Shown here: positions 20,122 through 30,419 of the stretch, one piece after another | Layout of the letters: every line of letters begins with the position of its first letter | Position numbering within the stretch: position 1 is the first letter of the stretch | Origin: Methanoregulaceae archaeon | GTDB lineage: Archaea > Halobacteriota > Methanomicrobia > Methanomicrobiales > Methanospirillaceae | Length of the DNA stretch: 43,295 nucleotides | Direction: 5' to 3' | Assembly: GCA_028679315.1 (NCBI GenBank) | Contig: JAJRBU010000116.1 | Span: 1 to 43,295, forward strand | The notes under the pieces: generated by a model | The model's input: the letters and a program-made list of their open reading frames with translations, nothing else | What the model was told of the DNA's origin: nothing | Database searches by the model: none | Made by a program: the position numbers and the translations under genes

Positions 20122-20245
20122 TTTATTTAAGATGAAAATCCCCTCACCGCACGAATGTTACATTAATATTGGAGCATCTCCCTATTTACATTCCCGGTAG
20201 TCCGGCCGGCTCCGATAGTCCGGATATGGTGTATCTGTGATAAAC

Positions 20246-20728
20246 ATGAAACAAAAAGAGGTTTTTCAGGGTGTTCCCGGCATGTTGCGGCCGTTTAAGG
20301 AATACCTCGAGAAGAACGGGATCTCCGGCGGTGACCAGCTCGTGTACTATGGGTGCCCGGGCACCTGTACACCGTTTGTCGAGCTTCTCGGGTTCGCCGT
20401 GAGGGGTATGAACCTTGAACAGGTGTTTGTTCCGTATGTTGACGAGGCAAAAGCACAGAAGATGAAACTTATTCCCGATATCGGTATGCAGGCAGGAGGT
20501 GCCGTAAAGATTAGCAATCCAAAAGCAGTAGTTGTTATGGGAGGCCTCTCGATGCCAAATGTACCCGTTACGATGGAGCAGGTAAAATCGGCTGTGGACA
20601 CACATCCGGATGCCCTTCTCATAGGGGTCTGTTTCATGAACATGTTTGAAAAAGCAGGCTGGATCAAATCGATGGATTTTGATCTTTTGATCGATGCGAT
20701 GATCAGCCCGGTTGATGTCTGGAAATAA
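20246..20728 (+). CDS. DUF2124-like methanogen protein
   Basis: MKQKEVFQGVPGMLRPFKEYLEKNGISGGDQLVYYGCPGTCTPF; ATG at 20246 preferred to GTG at 20237. Confidence 0.65.
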   Translation: MKQKEVFQGVPGMLRPFKEYLEKNGISGGDQLVYYGCPGTCTPFVELLGFAVRGMNLEQVFVPYVDEAKAQKMKLIPDIGMQAGGAVKISNPKAVVVMGGLSMPNVPVTMEQVKSAVDTHPDALLIGVCFMNMFEKAGWIKSMDFDLLIDAMISPVDVWK

Positions 20729-20898
20729 AAATCTGGAACGATCAAAACTTTTGTTTTCAAACATAGCAGGTATGAAAATCCGGATTTCGGGTACTCACTC
20801 TCCTGAATCCCTTCATTTCTTTCTTGTACATGGAAAAAGTGGCAAAGGCAAAAATTCCAGCCTAAAAAGAATGTTCATGGCAATCGGCATGAAAGAGA

Positions 20899-20917
20899 GG
20901 GAAAAATCTGTTTTCCC
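20899..20917 (-). terminator. Hairpin GGGAAAA-atctg-TTTTCCC downstream of frhB
   Basis: 7-bp perfect stem followed on the minus strand by a pyrimidine-rich tract, in the convergent intergenic gap. Confidence 0.4.
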
Positions 20918-20940
20918 ATGTTTAAAAAATTTTGAGGGTA

Positions 20941-21822
20941 TTATTTCGGGCTGATGTAGGGGTTCCGGAGCGCCTTGTTGACGCCGAACTTTGCCCGCTC
21001 TTCTACGGTCTTCTGGTTCTTGGTAATCTTCTCGTTGGCCAGTTTCGAGACAAGCTCAAGGCCGGGTTTCACCTGTTCGATGGGCTTTGTCTCAAAGCAT
21101 CCTGCAGCGATTGCTTTCGACCAGATGTCATCCCCTTTCTTGGTCCGCACAAACACCGTGCTCCAGCCGTCCGGGCTTCCAACCGACCCGGTGGAGACAT
21201 CGGCAAGGTTCGCGACGTAATCGAGACAGACGTGGCAGCCTGGCTGTTCGTATTTGTGGGTGACCTTGAGTGGCAGCTGGACAACCTGTCCGCGTTCACC
21301 GTAGACCCAGAACTTCCCTTTCCCGATCTCCATCTTTTTGACAGATTCGAGTTTCATTGCGGCATGGTCTTCCACGAGTTGCTTGATGCTCTGGTAGGGG
21401 AAGTTCTCCATGCAGAAGATGCCGATCGCGAGGGCAATCTTGTCAGGAACATCCCTTAGACCGACCGGATAGAGTTGTCCTTTCCGGACAGCCTGCATCT
21501 GGCAGGGTGTACCGACAATACCGATCCTGTCGAGACCGTAGCTCCGTGTTGCTTCCTTGATGAAGGAGACGTTGGGGCTGATATTGTACCGGGTTCCCCT
21601 TGACTTCATCAGTTCTTCGACGGTCGTGGCGACGAATGGGCGTGGCCTCCAGGGCTCATCGCTGGGCCCGCTGACGATCGCACCGTCAATGATCCCCTCT
21701 TCAAGAGCATACTTGAAGATCTGGGTGACGATTCCCCCGTCCTGGGCTTTCTTCAGGATCTCCTTGTCAGTGCTGCGCGCTGATATACAGAGTTTGTAAT
21801 TGCCGAGTTCAGTTCCCATCAT
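20941..21822 (-). CDS. frhB: Coenzyme F420-reducing hydrogenase beta subunit
   Basis: FrhB-like ELGNYKLCISARSTDKEILKKAQDGGIVTQI, GTPCQMQAVRKGQL, last gene of the frh cluster; start MMGTELGN. Confidence 0.94.
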   Translation of the reverse strand: MMGTELGNYKLCISARSTDKEILKKAQDGGIVTQIFKYALEEGIIDGAIVSGPSDEPWRPRPFVATTVEELMKSRGTRYNISPNVSFIKEATRSYGLDRIGIVGTPCQMQAVRKGQLYPVGLRDVPDKIALAIGIFCMENFPYQSIKQLVEDHAAMKLESVKKMEIGKGKFWVYGERGQVVQLPLKVTHKYEQPGCHVCLDYVANLADVSTGSVGSPDGWSTVFVRTKKGDDIWSKAIAAGCFETKPIEQVKPGLELVSKLANEKITKNQKTVEERAKFGVNKALRNPYISPK

Positions 21823-21829
21823 GTTCACC

Positions 21830-22714
21830 TCACTTGAGCGCTCCGTCAATGGCTTCCAGTATCCCCTCGAATCCGGTGATAACGTCAAAGTTGAAGAAGC
21901 TCCGCGGGCACTGGGCATAACAGGCTCCACACTTGATGCACATCTCCCGGTTCACATTGGGTTTCCCATATTCATGGGTGATTGCCCTGACCGGGCAGGC
22001 TGCAGCGCAGCTCCCGCACCCCATGCAGAGCCCCTGGTTGACGACATCGTACATCAGGTCGCATCCGCAGGCTTCTGTCCCACGCTCTGCAAGCTGCATG
22101 AGCGGGGTCAGGTACTTCTTTGCAAGATCCTGCTGGTCCTTGTTCCCTTTCAGGAGCAGGTAGGCCATCACACAGACGTTCCTGATCAGCTGCGGCGTTG
22201 GTGCACATCCTGGGATATACACATCGACCTTGATCAGGTCGCCCACAGGAAGGAACGATTCGTGCTGCGGCTGGTTGGTCTGACCGCCACGGGCAAACCT
22301 GGTGATATTACCATAACAGGCGCATCCGCCGACGGCAACAACGACTGCTGCCTTCTCGCGTGTCTCTTTAATCTCATCAACTGAAATCTTGTCCTGGATA
22401 CAGACTGACCCCTCGACAAGCGCAACATCCATCTTTGGGATGTGACGAACGTCCGCAAGGGTCAGGCCATAGACCAGGTCAGCATATTTGTCAAGGATTG
22501 TAAGCAATCCTCCGTAATTGTCTGCTAAGGATACAAGGCAGCCTGTACATCCACTCATGTGTACATGGCCAACTTTTATCTTGTCTGCCACAGGCTTATC
22601 CTCCTTTTGTAAAACTACTGCCTTTTTTTCAACATCAGCCTTCACCGGAACAGGTTTCTCTTCCGGTTTCACGCTGTTGTCCTTCATTCCGAAGATTCTT
22701 GATAGCCATCCCAT
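21830..22714 (-). CDS. frhG: Coenzyme F420 hydrogenase gamma (small) subunit; start uncertain (22714 ATG or 22591 GTG)
   Basis: VGHVHMSGCTGCLVSLADNYGG, C-terminal ferredoxin motifs CMGCGSCAAACP and CIKCGACYAQCP. Confidence 0.94.
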   Translation of the reverse strand: MGWLSRIFGMKDNSVKPEEKPVPVKADVEKKAVVLQKEDKPVADKIKVGHVHMSGCTGCLVSLADNYGGLLTILDKYADLVYGLTLADVRHIPKMDVALVEGSVCIQDKISVDEIKETREKAAVVVAVGGCACYGNITRFARGGQTNQPQHESFLPVGDLIKVDVYIPGCAPTPQLIRNVCVMAYLLLKGNKDQQDLAKKYLTPLMQLAERGTEACGCDLMYDVVNQGLCMGCGSCAAACPVRAITHEYGKPNVNREMCIKCGACYAQCPRSFFNFDVITGFEGILEAIDGALK

Positions 22715-23174
22715 AGTCCACCCCTAGTAATTCCAATACATGACGGACAGTTCTTGGGATTGCCTCCTGTACCTCATCAGTGAGCCCCAGTTCGAACTCA
22801 GGGGCAGTAACCCTTCGCGGCTGGCATCCGATAACGGTGATGTCGACTGAATCTTTCAGGCGCTGGAGCGGCTCGGTGAGATCCCACGAATGAATATCCC
22901 GATAGCTCCCTGCAGGAAGGTCCTCTACCCGGAAATCCCGTATCTCCCCTGGTTGAGCACCAAAATCGGCAATATCGATGATGATCAGCCGTTTGGTTTG
23001 TTCGGGATTGATTAGGGTAAAAATAAAATGCGGTCCGCCTAGTCCGGCGTCCACAATTTTTATTGTATCGGGAAGTTCGAGACGACCGAGCTCTTCTGCT
23101 ACAGCGGGACCAAACCCGTCGTCGGCAAAGAGCGGATTTCCACACCCTGCAACCACTATTTCCGGAAACAGCAT
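22635..23174 (-). CDS. frhD: F420 hydrogenase maturation endopeptidase
   Basis: VAGCGNPLFADDGFGPAVAEEL (HycI-type peptidase); start MLFPEIVVAG at 23174. Confidence 0.92.
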   Translation of the reverse strand: MLFPEIVVAGCGNPLFADDGFGPAVAEELGRLELPDTIKIVDAGLGGPHFIFTLINPEQTKRLIIIDIADFGAQPGEIRDFRVEDLPAGSYRDIHSWDLTEPLQRLKDSVDITVIGCQPRRVTAPEFELGLTDEVQEAIPRTVRHVLELLGVDYGMAIKNLRNEGQQRETGRETCSGEG

Positions 23175-23184
23175 GGGGTTACCC

Positions 23185-24552
23185 TCACTGGATGAGCTTC
23201 TGGGCAACTATCCTCTTGTCTTCATCAATGACGATCATGTGGGTAGCACATGAGACGCACGGATCATAGGCGCGGACCACCATCTCTGCAACCTGCCATG
23301 GTGCACCGGTCAGCGCACGGCTGCAGGTCGGGAAGTTCCAGGTGGTGGGTACCAGCATCTCATAATAGAGTACACGCCCGTCCTTGACCTTCGCAAGGTG
23401 AACATCAGTCCCGCGTGGGGCTTCGTTCGCTGCCCAGCCCATGGAACCATCTCCCTGAGGTATGGGATCAGCGAGCACCTTCCCGGATGGGTTGTATTCA
23501 TCGAGTGCATTGATGATGGTGTAAAGGTTGTCGGTATATTCAAGCTGGCGGGCGATATGCTGGCCCCAGGTTCCCTTCTCGTCGAAGTTCTTGAACTTGA
23601 CGAGCCTGGCACGTGGACCTACCTCGACCGGGGCACCATCGTAGAGCGGGACACCGGTACAGGCTTCCATCTGGGGATTGACTTTCGTGCCGACCGGAGA
23701 TGTACCGCCAATTGGGTAGCTTGGATCTGCCAGGCTGACTTCTCCTTCACCCATGTACCAGTCCCATGGCCGTACATCGGTCCAGCGCTGGGGATCCCAG
23801 CCGGGATTATCGTCAAGGTTCGAGCTGGCATACATTGGATGTGCAGCCATGTAGCCCTGGTTGTGGTAGCCGAGCGTCTTTGGCAGGGGGATCTGTTTTC
23901 CACCGACCTCAGTCCAGTCGCGTTTTTTCATGTTGTTGAGGACCGCGAGCATGAATTCCATCTGCTCGTGGGCCAGGACAAGACCTTCTTTTGCAAGATC
24001 GTACATCTTGGCCTTCGCATGGGGAGTGCATGCCTTGTACAAACCCCCAACACGGGGATTGCTCGGATGGACCGCCTCTCCACCGGCGATCTCACCGATT
24101 GTCTGGCCAATTTCGCGGAGCCGCTGGATACGCTTTGCGACGCTCCGGACAGGCTCTTCGGGAGTGAACGGGTTGATCTTTGTGTCCGTGCCCGGGATAT
24201 AGAAGTCGGGCAGGATCAGGATGTTGTGCAGTGCGATGCTGTGGAGCCGGTTGGCACACTGCAGCACGATACGGAGGAGCTTGGCATCCCGCGGGATCTC
24301 GCACCGGATGGAACCTTCCATTGACTCGATTCCGGCAAGCGTGTGGGCAATCGGACAGATACCACAGACGCGTGATGCGATCTTTGGCACCTGGTCCATT
24401 GTCTTACCGATGGCAAGCTTCTCGACTCCCCGTACGGGGGTGATGGAGAGCCAGTCACCACGCTCAATGATGCCTGCATCGTCCACTTTGAGGACGAGCT
24501 TTGAGTGTCCCTCATGCCTCGTAGTTGGGGATATCTCTACAATTTTTGACAA
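23185..24552 (-). CDS. frhA: Coenzyme F420 hydrogenase alpha (large NiFe) subunit
   Basis: N-terminal RVCGICPIAH and C-terminal DPCVSCATH NiFe ligands; no in-frame TGA-Sec. Confidence 0.96.
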   Translation of the reverse strand: MSKIVEISPTTRHEGHSKLVLKVDDAGIIERGDWLSITPVRGVEKLAIGKTMDQVPKIASRVCGICPIAHTLAGIESMEGSIRCEIPRDAKLLRIVLQCANRLHSIALHNILILPDFYIPGTDTKINPFTPEEPVRSVAKRIQRLREIGQTIGEIAGGEAVHPSNPRVGGLYKACTPHAKAKMYDLAKEGLVLAHEQMEFMLAVLNNMKKRDWTEVGGKQIPLPKTLGYHNQGYMAAHPMYASSNLDDNPGWDPQRWTDVRPWDWYMGEGEVSLADPSYPIGGTSPVGTKVNPQMEACTGVPLYDGAPVEVGPRARLVKFKNFDEKGTWGQHIARQLEYTDNLYTIINALDEYNPSGKVLADPIPQGDGSMGWAANEAPRGTDVHLAKVKDGRVLYYEMLVPTTWNFPTCSRALTGAPWQVAEMVVRAYDPCVSCATHMIVIDEDKRIVAQKLIQ

Positions 24553-24627
24553 TAGTATCGCCTCAGGTTATTGAGTTGTTCAGTTTGCAATACAGGTGTT
24601 AATCCACACACCTCATCTCATCGGATG

Positions 24628-24652
24628 AATGACCGTACAGAGTACGTTCATT
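24628..24652. promoter_or_regulatory. Imperfect inverted repeat AATGACCGTAC-AGA-GTACGTTCATT, candidate operator of frhADGB
   Basis: 10/11 half-site complementarity; centre about 35 nt downstream of TATA-like gtatatatca at 24671-24680. Confidence 0.5.
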
Positions 24653-24670
24653 TACAATAGATTCACTCCT

Positions 24671-24680
24671 GTATATATCA
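24671..24680 (-). promoter_or_regulatory. TATA-like box for frhADGB (tgatatatac on minus strand)
   Basis: AT-rich element upstream of frhA on its coding strand. Confidence 0.5.
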
Positions 24681-24865
24681 GCTCTGGATCATTCCGGGCC
24701 GGAATGGGCTTTAAATGCCGAAATAGTAAATTTTATATGTTAATTACCTTCCAAAAATGGAAATCATACGGGAAAAAGTGGATTTCAAAATCCAAGTCCT
24801 CCATGCATCGGAAAAAAATCGATAAGATATGCAGAGAAAGGGGTTTTATCCTGTATCAGGTCTGA

Positions 24866-25828
24866 TTATTTCTGCTCACCATTCAGTTCAACGTAGAGCT
24901 CTGCCATGGTAGCCCTGCGCTCTGCGTAGGCATCATGCTGGTGAATACTCTCTTCGTTGGTCTGTTTGATGGTTATGAGCGAATCTCCCGGGAGGTCCTG
25001 GAATTCAGCAAGCACTTTCTTTGCAACTTCCCTGACACAGTCTTCAACAAACCGGGGATTCTTATGTGCGTTCAGGACAACATAGCTCTCGTCACCCCGT
25101 TTGAGGAGTTCGAAGATACTGGTGCTCATGGAGTCCTTGAGAATCCGGATGATCTTTTCAAGTTTAACATGCTGATCATCGTCAATCTCAATGCACAGGA
25201 ATCCTCGTCCACGCTGGTTATGGGTAGCCATGGGGACTTCGCGGAGGAACGCATCGATCTTTTCATCTTCAACTTTAAGATCCTTGAGCACGTAGAGTGC
25301 CCTCTCTTTCATGATATCCTGTGCACAGGGGCATGCGGTCATACCGGTCACTTCGGCACCGATGCTTTTCCTTACGATGGGATCGCGAAATGTCCGCCTT
25401 GCAACAGCACGGGCATGGACCTTTACCACTTCGTGGCAGCTGGTGTGGGATACCGGAGTCTCGCGCTTGACCATGAACTGGCTCCGCATCAACACCTCGG
25501 TATTGTCTGCGTATTCATGACGGTCCAGCAGCTTTCGTGCAACCACGCTGCAGAGGTCTTCGATCTCCTTTACGTCGCCATCGATAGCCTGTTGAAGCAC
25601 CTCATCGATAACTTCAAAATTCCTCGAAAGGTTAGCCCCTTTGAGACTTCCCGGGAGATCCACAAAAACATCAAAATTGGATATGAATATGACCGGGCGT
25701 TTCTCACCCCGGGATACCTCCACCAGTTTCTTGACATTCTTTACCCCAACACGGGTGAGGTTAATGCGGACCGCCGGGGTTGTTGATTGGATGTCTGGCA
25801 AATCACGGCCCATCTTTACACTTTTCAA
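24866..25828 (-). CDS. mptA: GTP cyclohydrolase MptA (type IB, methanopterin pathway)
   Basis: GTPCH-IB pattern: VSHTSCHEVVKVHARA, SIGAEVTGMTACPCAQ, MATHNQRGRGFLCIE. Confidence 0.92.
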   Translation of the reverse strand: MKSVKMGRDLPDIQSTTPAVRINLTRVGVKNVKKLVEVSRGEKRPVIFISNFDVFVDLPGSLKGANLSRNFEVIDEVLQQAIDGDVKEIEDLCSVVARKLLDRHEYADNTEVLMRSQFMVKRETPVSHTSCHEVVKVHARAVARRTFRDPIVRKSIGAEVTGMTACPCAQDIMKERALYVLKDLKVEDEKIDAFLREVPMATHNQRGRGFLCIEIDDDQHVKLEKIIRILKDSMSTSIFELLKRGDESYVVLNAHKNPRFVEDCVREVAKKVLAEFQDLPGDSLITIKQTNEESIHQHDAYAERRATMAELYVELNGEQK

Positions 25829-25935
25829 TTCGTGAATACTACATCGCTCCCGCTCTTTTATTTGGATAGGGTGTGGAATGTAATTTTTTTATATAATATT
25901 TAAGTGCTCTGTTAGCGATATCTGTTGGACGAAGT

Positions 25936-26928
25936 ATGATTAAGAAATATTATGAATCCGATGCAGATCTCTCGGTTTTCGATGGAAAACGTATTGCGGT
26001 GATAGGATACGGATCGCAGGGAAGAGGGCAGGCACTGAACCTGAAGGACAGCGGGCTTGACGTAATAATCGGGCTACGACAGGGAAAGAGTTGGGATCTT
26101 GCCAAAGCGGATGGATTCAAGGTATATCCTGTGCCTGACGCGGTAAAAATGGCACAGGTCGTCCAGATACTTCTCCCCGATGAAAGCCAGGGAGGGGTAT
26201 ACAAGACCGAGATCAGGCCTCACATGACCACCGGCAAATGCCTGATGTTCTCGCATGGATTCAATATTCATTTTGGACAGATCGTCCCACCCCCTGATGT
26301 TGATGTTATCATGGTGGCACCAAAAGGTCCCGGTGCACTGGTGAGGAGGATGTACGAGGAAGGAAAAGGCGTCCCTGCCCTTATTGCAGTCCATCAGAAT
26401 TATTCCGGTAATGCCCAGGCACTTGCTCTCGGATATGCGAAAGGAATTGGTGCCACCCGCGCGGTAGTACTGGAAACGAGCTTCCGCGAGGAGACTGAGA
26501 CTGATCTTTTCGGCGAACAGGCTGTGCTCTGCGGCGGTATGACCTCGCTTATCAAGGCCGGGTTCGAGACCCTTGTCGAGGCAGGGTATGCGCCGGAAAT
26601 GGCATATTTGGAAGTACTCCATGAGACCAAGTTGATCGTTGATCTCATTTACGAAGGAGGCTTCACGAAAATGCGGAATTCGATCTCGAATACCGCACAA
26701 TACGGAGATCTCACCCGTGGTCCAAGGGTTATCGGCCCGGAGAGCTACCTTGCCATGCAGGAGATACTGCGTGAAATCCAGACCGGGGAATTCGCTCGTG
26801 AGTGGATGCTCGAAAACATGGTCAACCGTCCGGTCTTCAATGCCCTGACAAAGGAGGACGAGGAACACCTCATAGAAGAAGTAGGAAAAGAAGTGCGTTC
26901 CCTTATGCCCCAGTTCCAGAAGAAGTAA
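25936..26928 (+). CDS. ilvC: Ketol-acid reductoisomerase
   Basis: [31 protein letters not shown], short class I KARI length. Confidence 0.97.
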   Translation: MIKKYYESDADLSVFDGKRIAVIGYGSQGRGQALNLKDSGLDVIIGLRQGKSWDLAKADGFKVYPVPDAVKMAQVVQILLPDESQGGVYKTEIRPHMTTGKCLMFSHGFNIHFGQIVPPPDVDVIMVAPKGPGALVRRMYEEGKGVPALIAVHQNYSGNAQALALGYAKGIGATRAVVLETSFREETETDLFGEQAVLCGGMTSLIKAGFETLVEAGYAPEMAYLEVLHETKLIVDLIYEGGFTKMRNSISNTAQYGDLTRGPRVIGPESYLAMQEILREIQTGEFAREWMLENMVNRPVFNALTKEDEEHLIEEVGKEVRSLMPQFQKK

Positions 26929-27214
26929 TCAGATCCTTCCTCCCCCTCTTTTCAAGCAATAAGCTTTCAAGGAATCAAAGAAACAGTGAGTAAAACAACG
27001 CAAATCTCTCTGTAAATGATATCGGTCTTCTCGGCTGGAACACAGGTAACAGGGAGGGATCATTTCGTCGATTAGTAAAGGTGACACCTTAAGAGAACCC
27101 CGGAAACGGAAAATGCTGGTTCATAAAATCTGATTTTACTGGTGAAACCGGCGCATTCTCTCTATCTTTCAGGAACTCCCCCTCCCCCCTCCTCACGAAA
27201 CTCATGGAAAATAT

Positions 27215-29293
27215 CTACCCCTTCATAATACGGGTAAACGAGGATAGAGCATACTCGACATGATCTTTTATAAGACTGACCTCCCCACCGGGATGCCGTA
27301 TCTCGAACCCTTCAGAGGTAACCTCGCCGATTGTTCGGTAATTGAAGCCCTTTAACGAGGATTCGTTGTCATACGCTATCAGAAATCTCCCATATGTCTC
27401 TGACAGGAGTGCGGGTAATGCAGGAACTTCAAGTTTCACACTCGCTCCTGGTAAAAAAGTTGCAAGAGCGGCTGCGAGACCTCCCTGCGAGATATCAGTT
27501 ACTGCGATGCACCTGTCAGACGTGGTGAGCGAACGGATTGCGCTCAGTATTGAGGGATCAGCTTTCGGCGGCGGCATCCCTCCACAGGAAAAGACCGCGT
27601 CAAGAACTGATCCACCAAAATGGGATCCTTCCTGCCCGCAGACTGCAAGACCCATCCCGGGTTTTGGTTTCACCGGATGGGTAACGGAGATACGGCCAAC
27701 CATTCCAATCGAAGGGGTGGGTATTATCCGCGTTAACATCTCATCGCTCTCATTATAGAGTGAGACGTTGCCTCCCACGACCGGAACCCCGATCGCCCGT
27801 GCCATGTCTCCCATACCCTTCACACATTCAGAGAGCTGCCAGTAGATATCGGGATGGACAGGGCTCGCAAAGTTCAGGCAGTTTACCATACAAAGCGGAT
27901 CGGCCGCAGTACATGCAAGGTTTGCTGCATTCTCGTATACTGCATTTGCCGTACCGTCATAGGGGGAAAGGAATATCTGTCTGGGATTGCACCCGCAGGA
28001 AAGGGCAAGACCCTGGGATTCTCCATCGAGACGTAATACAGCGGCATCGTGGAGGAGAGAGATCGTCCTTACCTGCACATCATGATCATATTGTTCGCTC
28101 ACCCAGGTCCGGTGTGCTACTTCGGGGTGGGAAAGAACCTGAAGGAGGAGATCATCGAGCGATCCGGAAGGAGGGCTGAATGGTTTCACTTCATTATAAG
28201 GCCGGCTCTCCCAGGTACATTCCGGTGCGTCGCCGCAGAGGAAGTGAATCGGGATATCAGCGACTGTTTTCCCGTGGAATTTCACGATATAACGGGGATC
28301 AGCGATCACCACCCCGATATCACTCCACTTGAGATCATACTTATCGGCAATACTGCCCATCAGGGATACATCGGATGCTGCCACCTCGATAAGCATCCGT
28401 TCCTGGGATTCGGCGAGCATGATCTCAACCGGCCGCATGTTGGTTTCGCGCTGATGTACCTGGTCAGCATGTATCAGGCCGCCAAACGTGCTGCACATCT
28501 CGCTCGAAGCCCCGGCAAGCCCGGCTGCTCCAAGGTCACGGCAGGAAAAGATCTTCCCCGTTTCTGCCATCTCGAGAATGGCCTCAATGAGAAGCTTCTC
28601 CGTGAACGGATCCCCTATCTGCACACTTGGGCGATCCTCAGCTTCTGAATCCTCAGACAAGTCCCGGGATGCAAATGACGCTCCGCCAAGGCCATCACGC
28701 CCTGTCGATGCCCCGATGAGAACAAGGTGGTTTCCTGGCTGTTTTACCCGCGCAGTGATGTATCGCTCGGGATGGACAATACCGACGCAGACCACGTTTA
28801 CCAGCGGATTGCCGTTGTAACTGCTGTCAAAAGCAAGATCTCCCCTTACTACGGGAACCCCGATACAATTTCCGTATCCCCCTATTCCCTCCACCACATG
28901 TTCAAGCAGATACCGGTTCTTCTCCTTCTCGAGCGGCCCAAAATACAATGGATCCATAAGAGCTATTGGCCGTGCACCCATCGAGAGGACATCACGAACG
29001 ATTCCCCCTACTCCTGTAGCCGCACCGTCATGCGGATCAACGTAACTCGGATGGTTATGGCTCTCCATCGAGATTGCAAGTGCCATCCGGTTGCTGAAAC
29101 GGACAATCGCCGCATCATCCCCCGGTCCGAGAATGACATCATCACCGCTGGTCGGGAGCGTTTTTAAGAGGCGCTTTGTTGAGCGGTAACTACAGTGTTC
29201 ACTCCAGAGATTTTCAAAACATGCAAGTTCGACATCGGTAGGTTCCCGGTTGAGGGTATTCCTGATGGTGGAAAGGTCGGCGGGCGACAGCAT
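27215..29293 (-). CDS. purL: Phosphoribosylformylglycinamidine synthase large subunit
   Basis: [44 protein letters not shown]; likely start [11 protein letters not shown]. Confidence 0.95.
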   Translation of the reverse strand: MLSPADLSTIRNTLNREPTDVELACFENLWSEHCSYRSTKRLLKTLPTSGDDVILGPGDDAAIVRFSNRMALAISMESHNHPSYVDPHDGAATGVGGIVRDVLSMGARPIALMDPLYFGPLEKEKNRYLLEHVVEGIGGYGNCIGVPVVRGDLAFDSSYNGNPLVNVVCVGIVHPERYITARVKQPGNHLVLIGASTGRDGLGGASFASRDLSEDSEAEDRPSVQIGDPFTEKLLIEAILEMAETGKIFSCRDLGAAGLAGASSEMCSTFGGLIHADQVHQRETNMRPVEIMLAESQERMLIEVAASDVSLMGSIADKYDLKWSDIGVVIADPRYIVKFHGKTVADIPIHFLCGDAPECTWESRPYNEVKPFSPPSGSLDDLLLQVLSHPEVAHRTWVSEQYDHDVQVRTISLLHDAAVLRLDGESQGLALSCGCNPRQIFLSPYDGTANAVYENAANLACTAADPLCMVNCLNFASPVHPDIYWQLSECVKGMGDMARAIGVPVVGGNVSLYNESDEMLTRIIPTPSIGMVGRISVTHPVKPKPGMGLAVCGQEGSHFGGSVLDAVFSCGGMPPPKADPSILSAIRSLTTSDRCIAVTDISQGGLAAALATFLPGASVKLEVPALPALLSETYGRFLIAYDNESSLKGFNYRTIGEVTSEGFEIRHPGGEVSLIKDHVEYALSSFTRIMKG

Positions 29294-29393
29294 GGTGGTA
29301 GATGAGCTCTCTCTCTGAAACCATAAAGTTCCATCGCGTAAGGGAGGCGGCATGGTGGGGGTATTTAGGGGCTTGAAGGGAATATATAGTCAT

Positions 29394-30005
29394 ATGGTCG
29401 ATCCGTACGAGGCACTCCTCAAAAAAGCATATTCGAATGTGACCGAGCAGAGTGAATCCACAGACCGGTTCATCGTTCCTGAGGCCAAAGTCTACATTGA
29501 AGGAAAAACGACGATTCTTGAAAATTTTGCAGAAATAGCCGATGTGGTACGAAGGGATCAGGACCATCTCATGAAGTACCTGCTTGGTGAACTTGGCACT
29601 GCAGGAAAAATAGACGGAACGCGTGCTATCTTTAATGGAAAGTTCGAGTCATCCCTGATCAACGGGCTTGTCAAGGGATATGTTGATGATTATGTCATCT
29701 GTTCCGAATGCGGAAAACCCGATACACGTCTTGTAAAGGATGACCGGGTACTCCTGCTCCGCTGCGATGCCTGTGGCGGGCACCGGCCGGTGCGGAAGAG
29801 GAAAGCCCGCTCTGAGCCGGTGGGCAGCGATCTCCAGGAAGGACAGGAACTGGAGGTCGAAGTCCAGTCTGTGAGTAAACGTGGAGATGGTGTGGTGAGG
29901 ATGGGCCGGTACATCATGTATATCCCAAGAGGTAAGCCAGGACAGAAGGTAAAAATACGGATTTCCCGGATATCGGGCTCAATTGTTTTTACAGAACAGA
30001 TATAA
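29394..30005 (+). CDS. Translation initiation factor aIF2 beta with C-terminal TRAM domain
   Basis: [28 protein letters not shown] zinc ribbon, then [41 protein letters not shown]. Confidence 0.92.
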   Translation: MVDPYEALLKKAYSNVTEQSESTDRFIVPEAKVYIEGKTTILENFAEIADVVRRDQDHLMKYLLGELGTAGKIDGTRAIFNGKFESSLINGLVKGYVDDYVICSECGKPDTRLVKDDRVLLLRCDACGGHRPVRKRKARSEPVGSDLQEGQELEVEVQSVSKRGDGVVRMGRYIMYIPRGKPGQKVKIRISRISGSIVFTEQI

Positions 30006-30021
30006 TCTTTTTCAGATGTTT

Positions 30022-30291
30022 CTATCGTTCCGGCATTTTCTCAAGAAGATCTGTGCAATATCCGGAAAGGCGGGCACAGGCGTCCTTGATCGCGGCGAGG
30101 GGATCACGGTCCCCTTTTGTGGTGACCAGCAGTTCAGGGTCTGAGAACTGGAATTTAATCAGATATCGGGCGACATCAACCCCTGGATCCATCAGGATCT
30201 CCTCAGTAAGGGCATTCATGTAAGTATGTCCTTCTCCTGAAATCACCAGACGTGCCTTATTCTTCTCAAGCTCAAGAATTTTGATATTCAT
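30022..30291 (-). CDS. rpoL: DNA-directed RNA polymerase subunit L (Rpb11-like)
   Basis: GEGHTYMNALTEEILMDPGVDVARYLIKFQFSDPELLV. Confidence 0.9.
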   Translation of the reverse strand: MNIKILELEKNKARLVISGEGHTYMNALTEEILMDPGVDVARYLIKFQFSDPELLVTTKGDRDPLAAIKDACARLSGYCTDLLEKMPER

Positions 30292-30419
30292 CCCACCTAT
30301 TATTGAGAGATAAACTGGTATATAGGTATGTGTAGATCCACGAGAGAGAATATGAGGGTGTAGCGGTTTTGTGATATTATCGTGGTGGGTGTGTCACAGG
30401 TCTATACTCATGCCTATTC

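Noticed and set aside
23398-24324. 308-aa plus-strand ORF opposite frhA
   Set aside because: Complement of a conserved NiFe hydrogenase large subunit; codon-bias shadow, no domain seen
23185-24552. Selenocysteine in FrhA
   Set aside because: The ligand motifs read with normal Cys codons (RVCGIC, DPCVSC); no in-frame TGA is needed
24629-24865. 78-aa plus-strand ORF in the frhA-mptA gap
   Set aside because: Spans the putative frh promoter and palindromes, Lys-rich AT composition, no family resemblance
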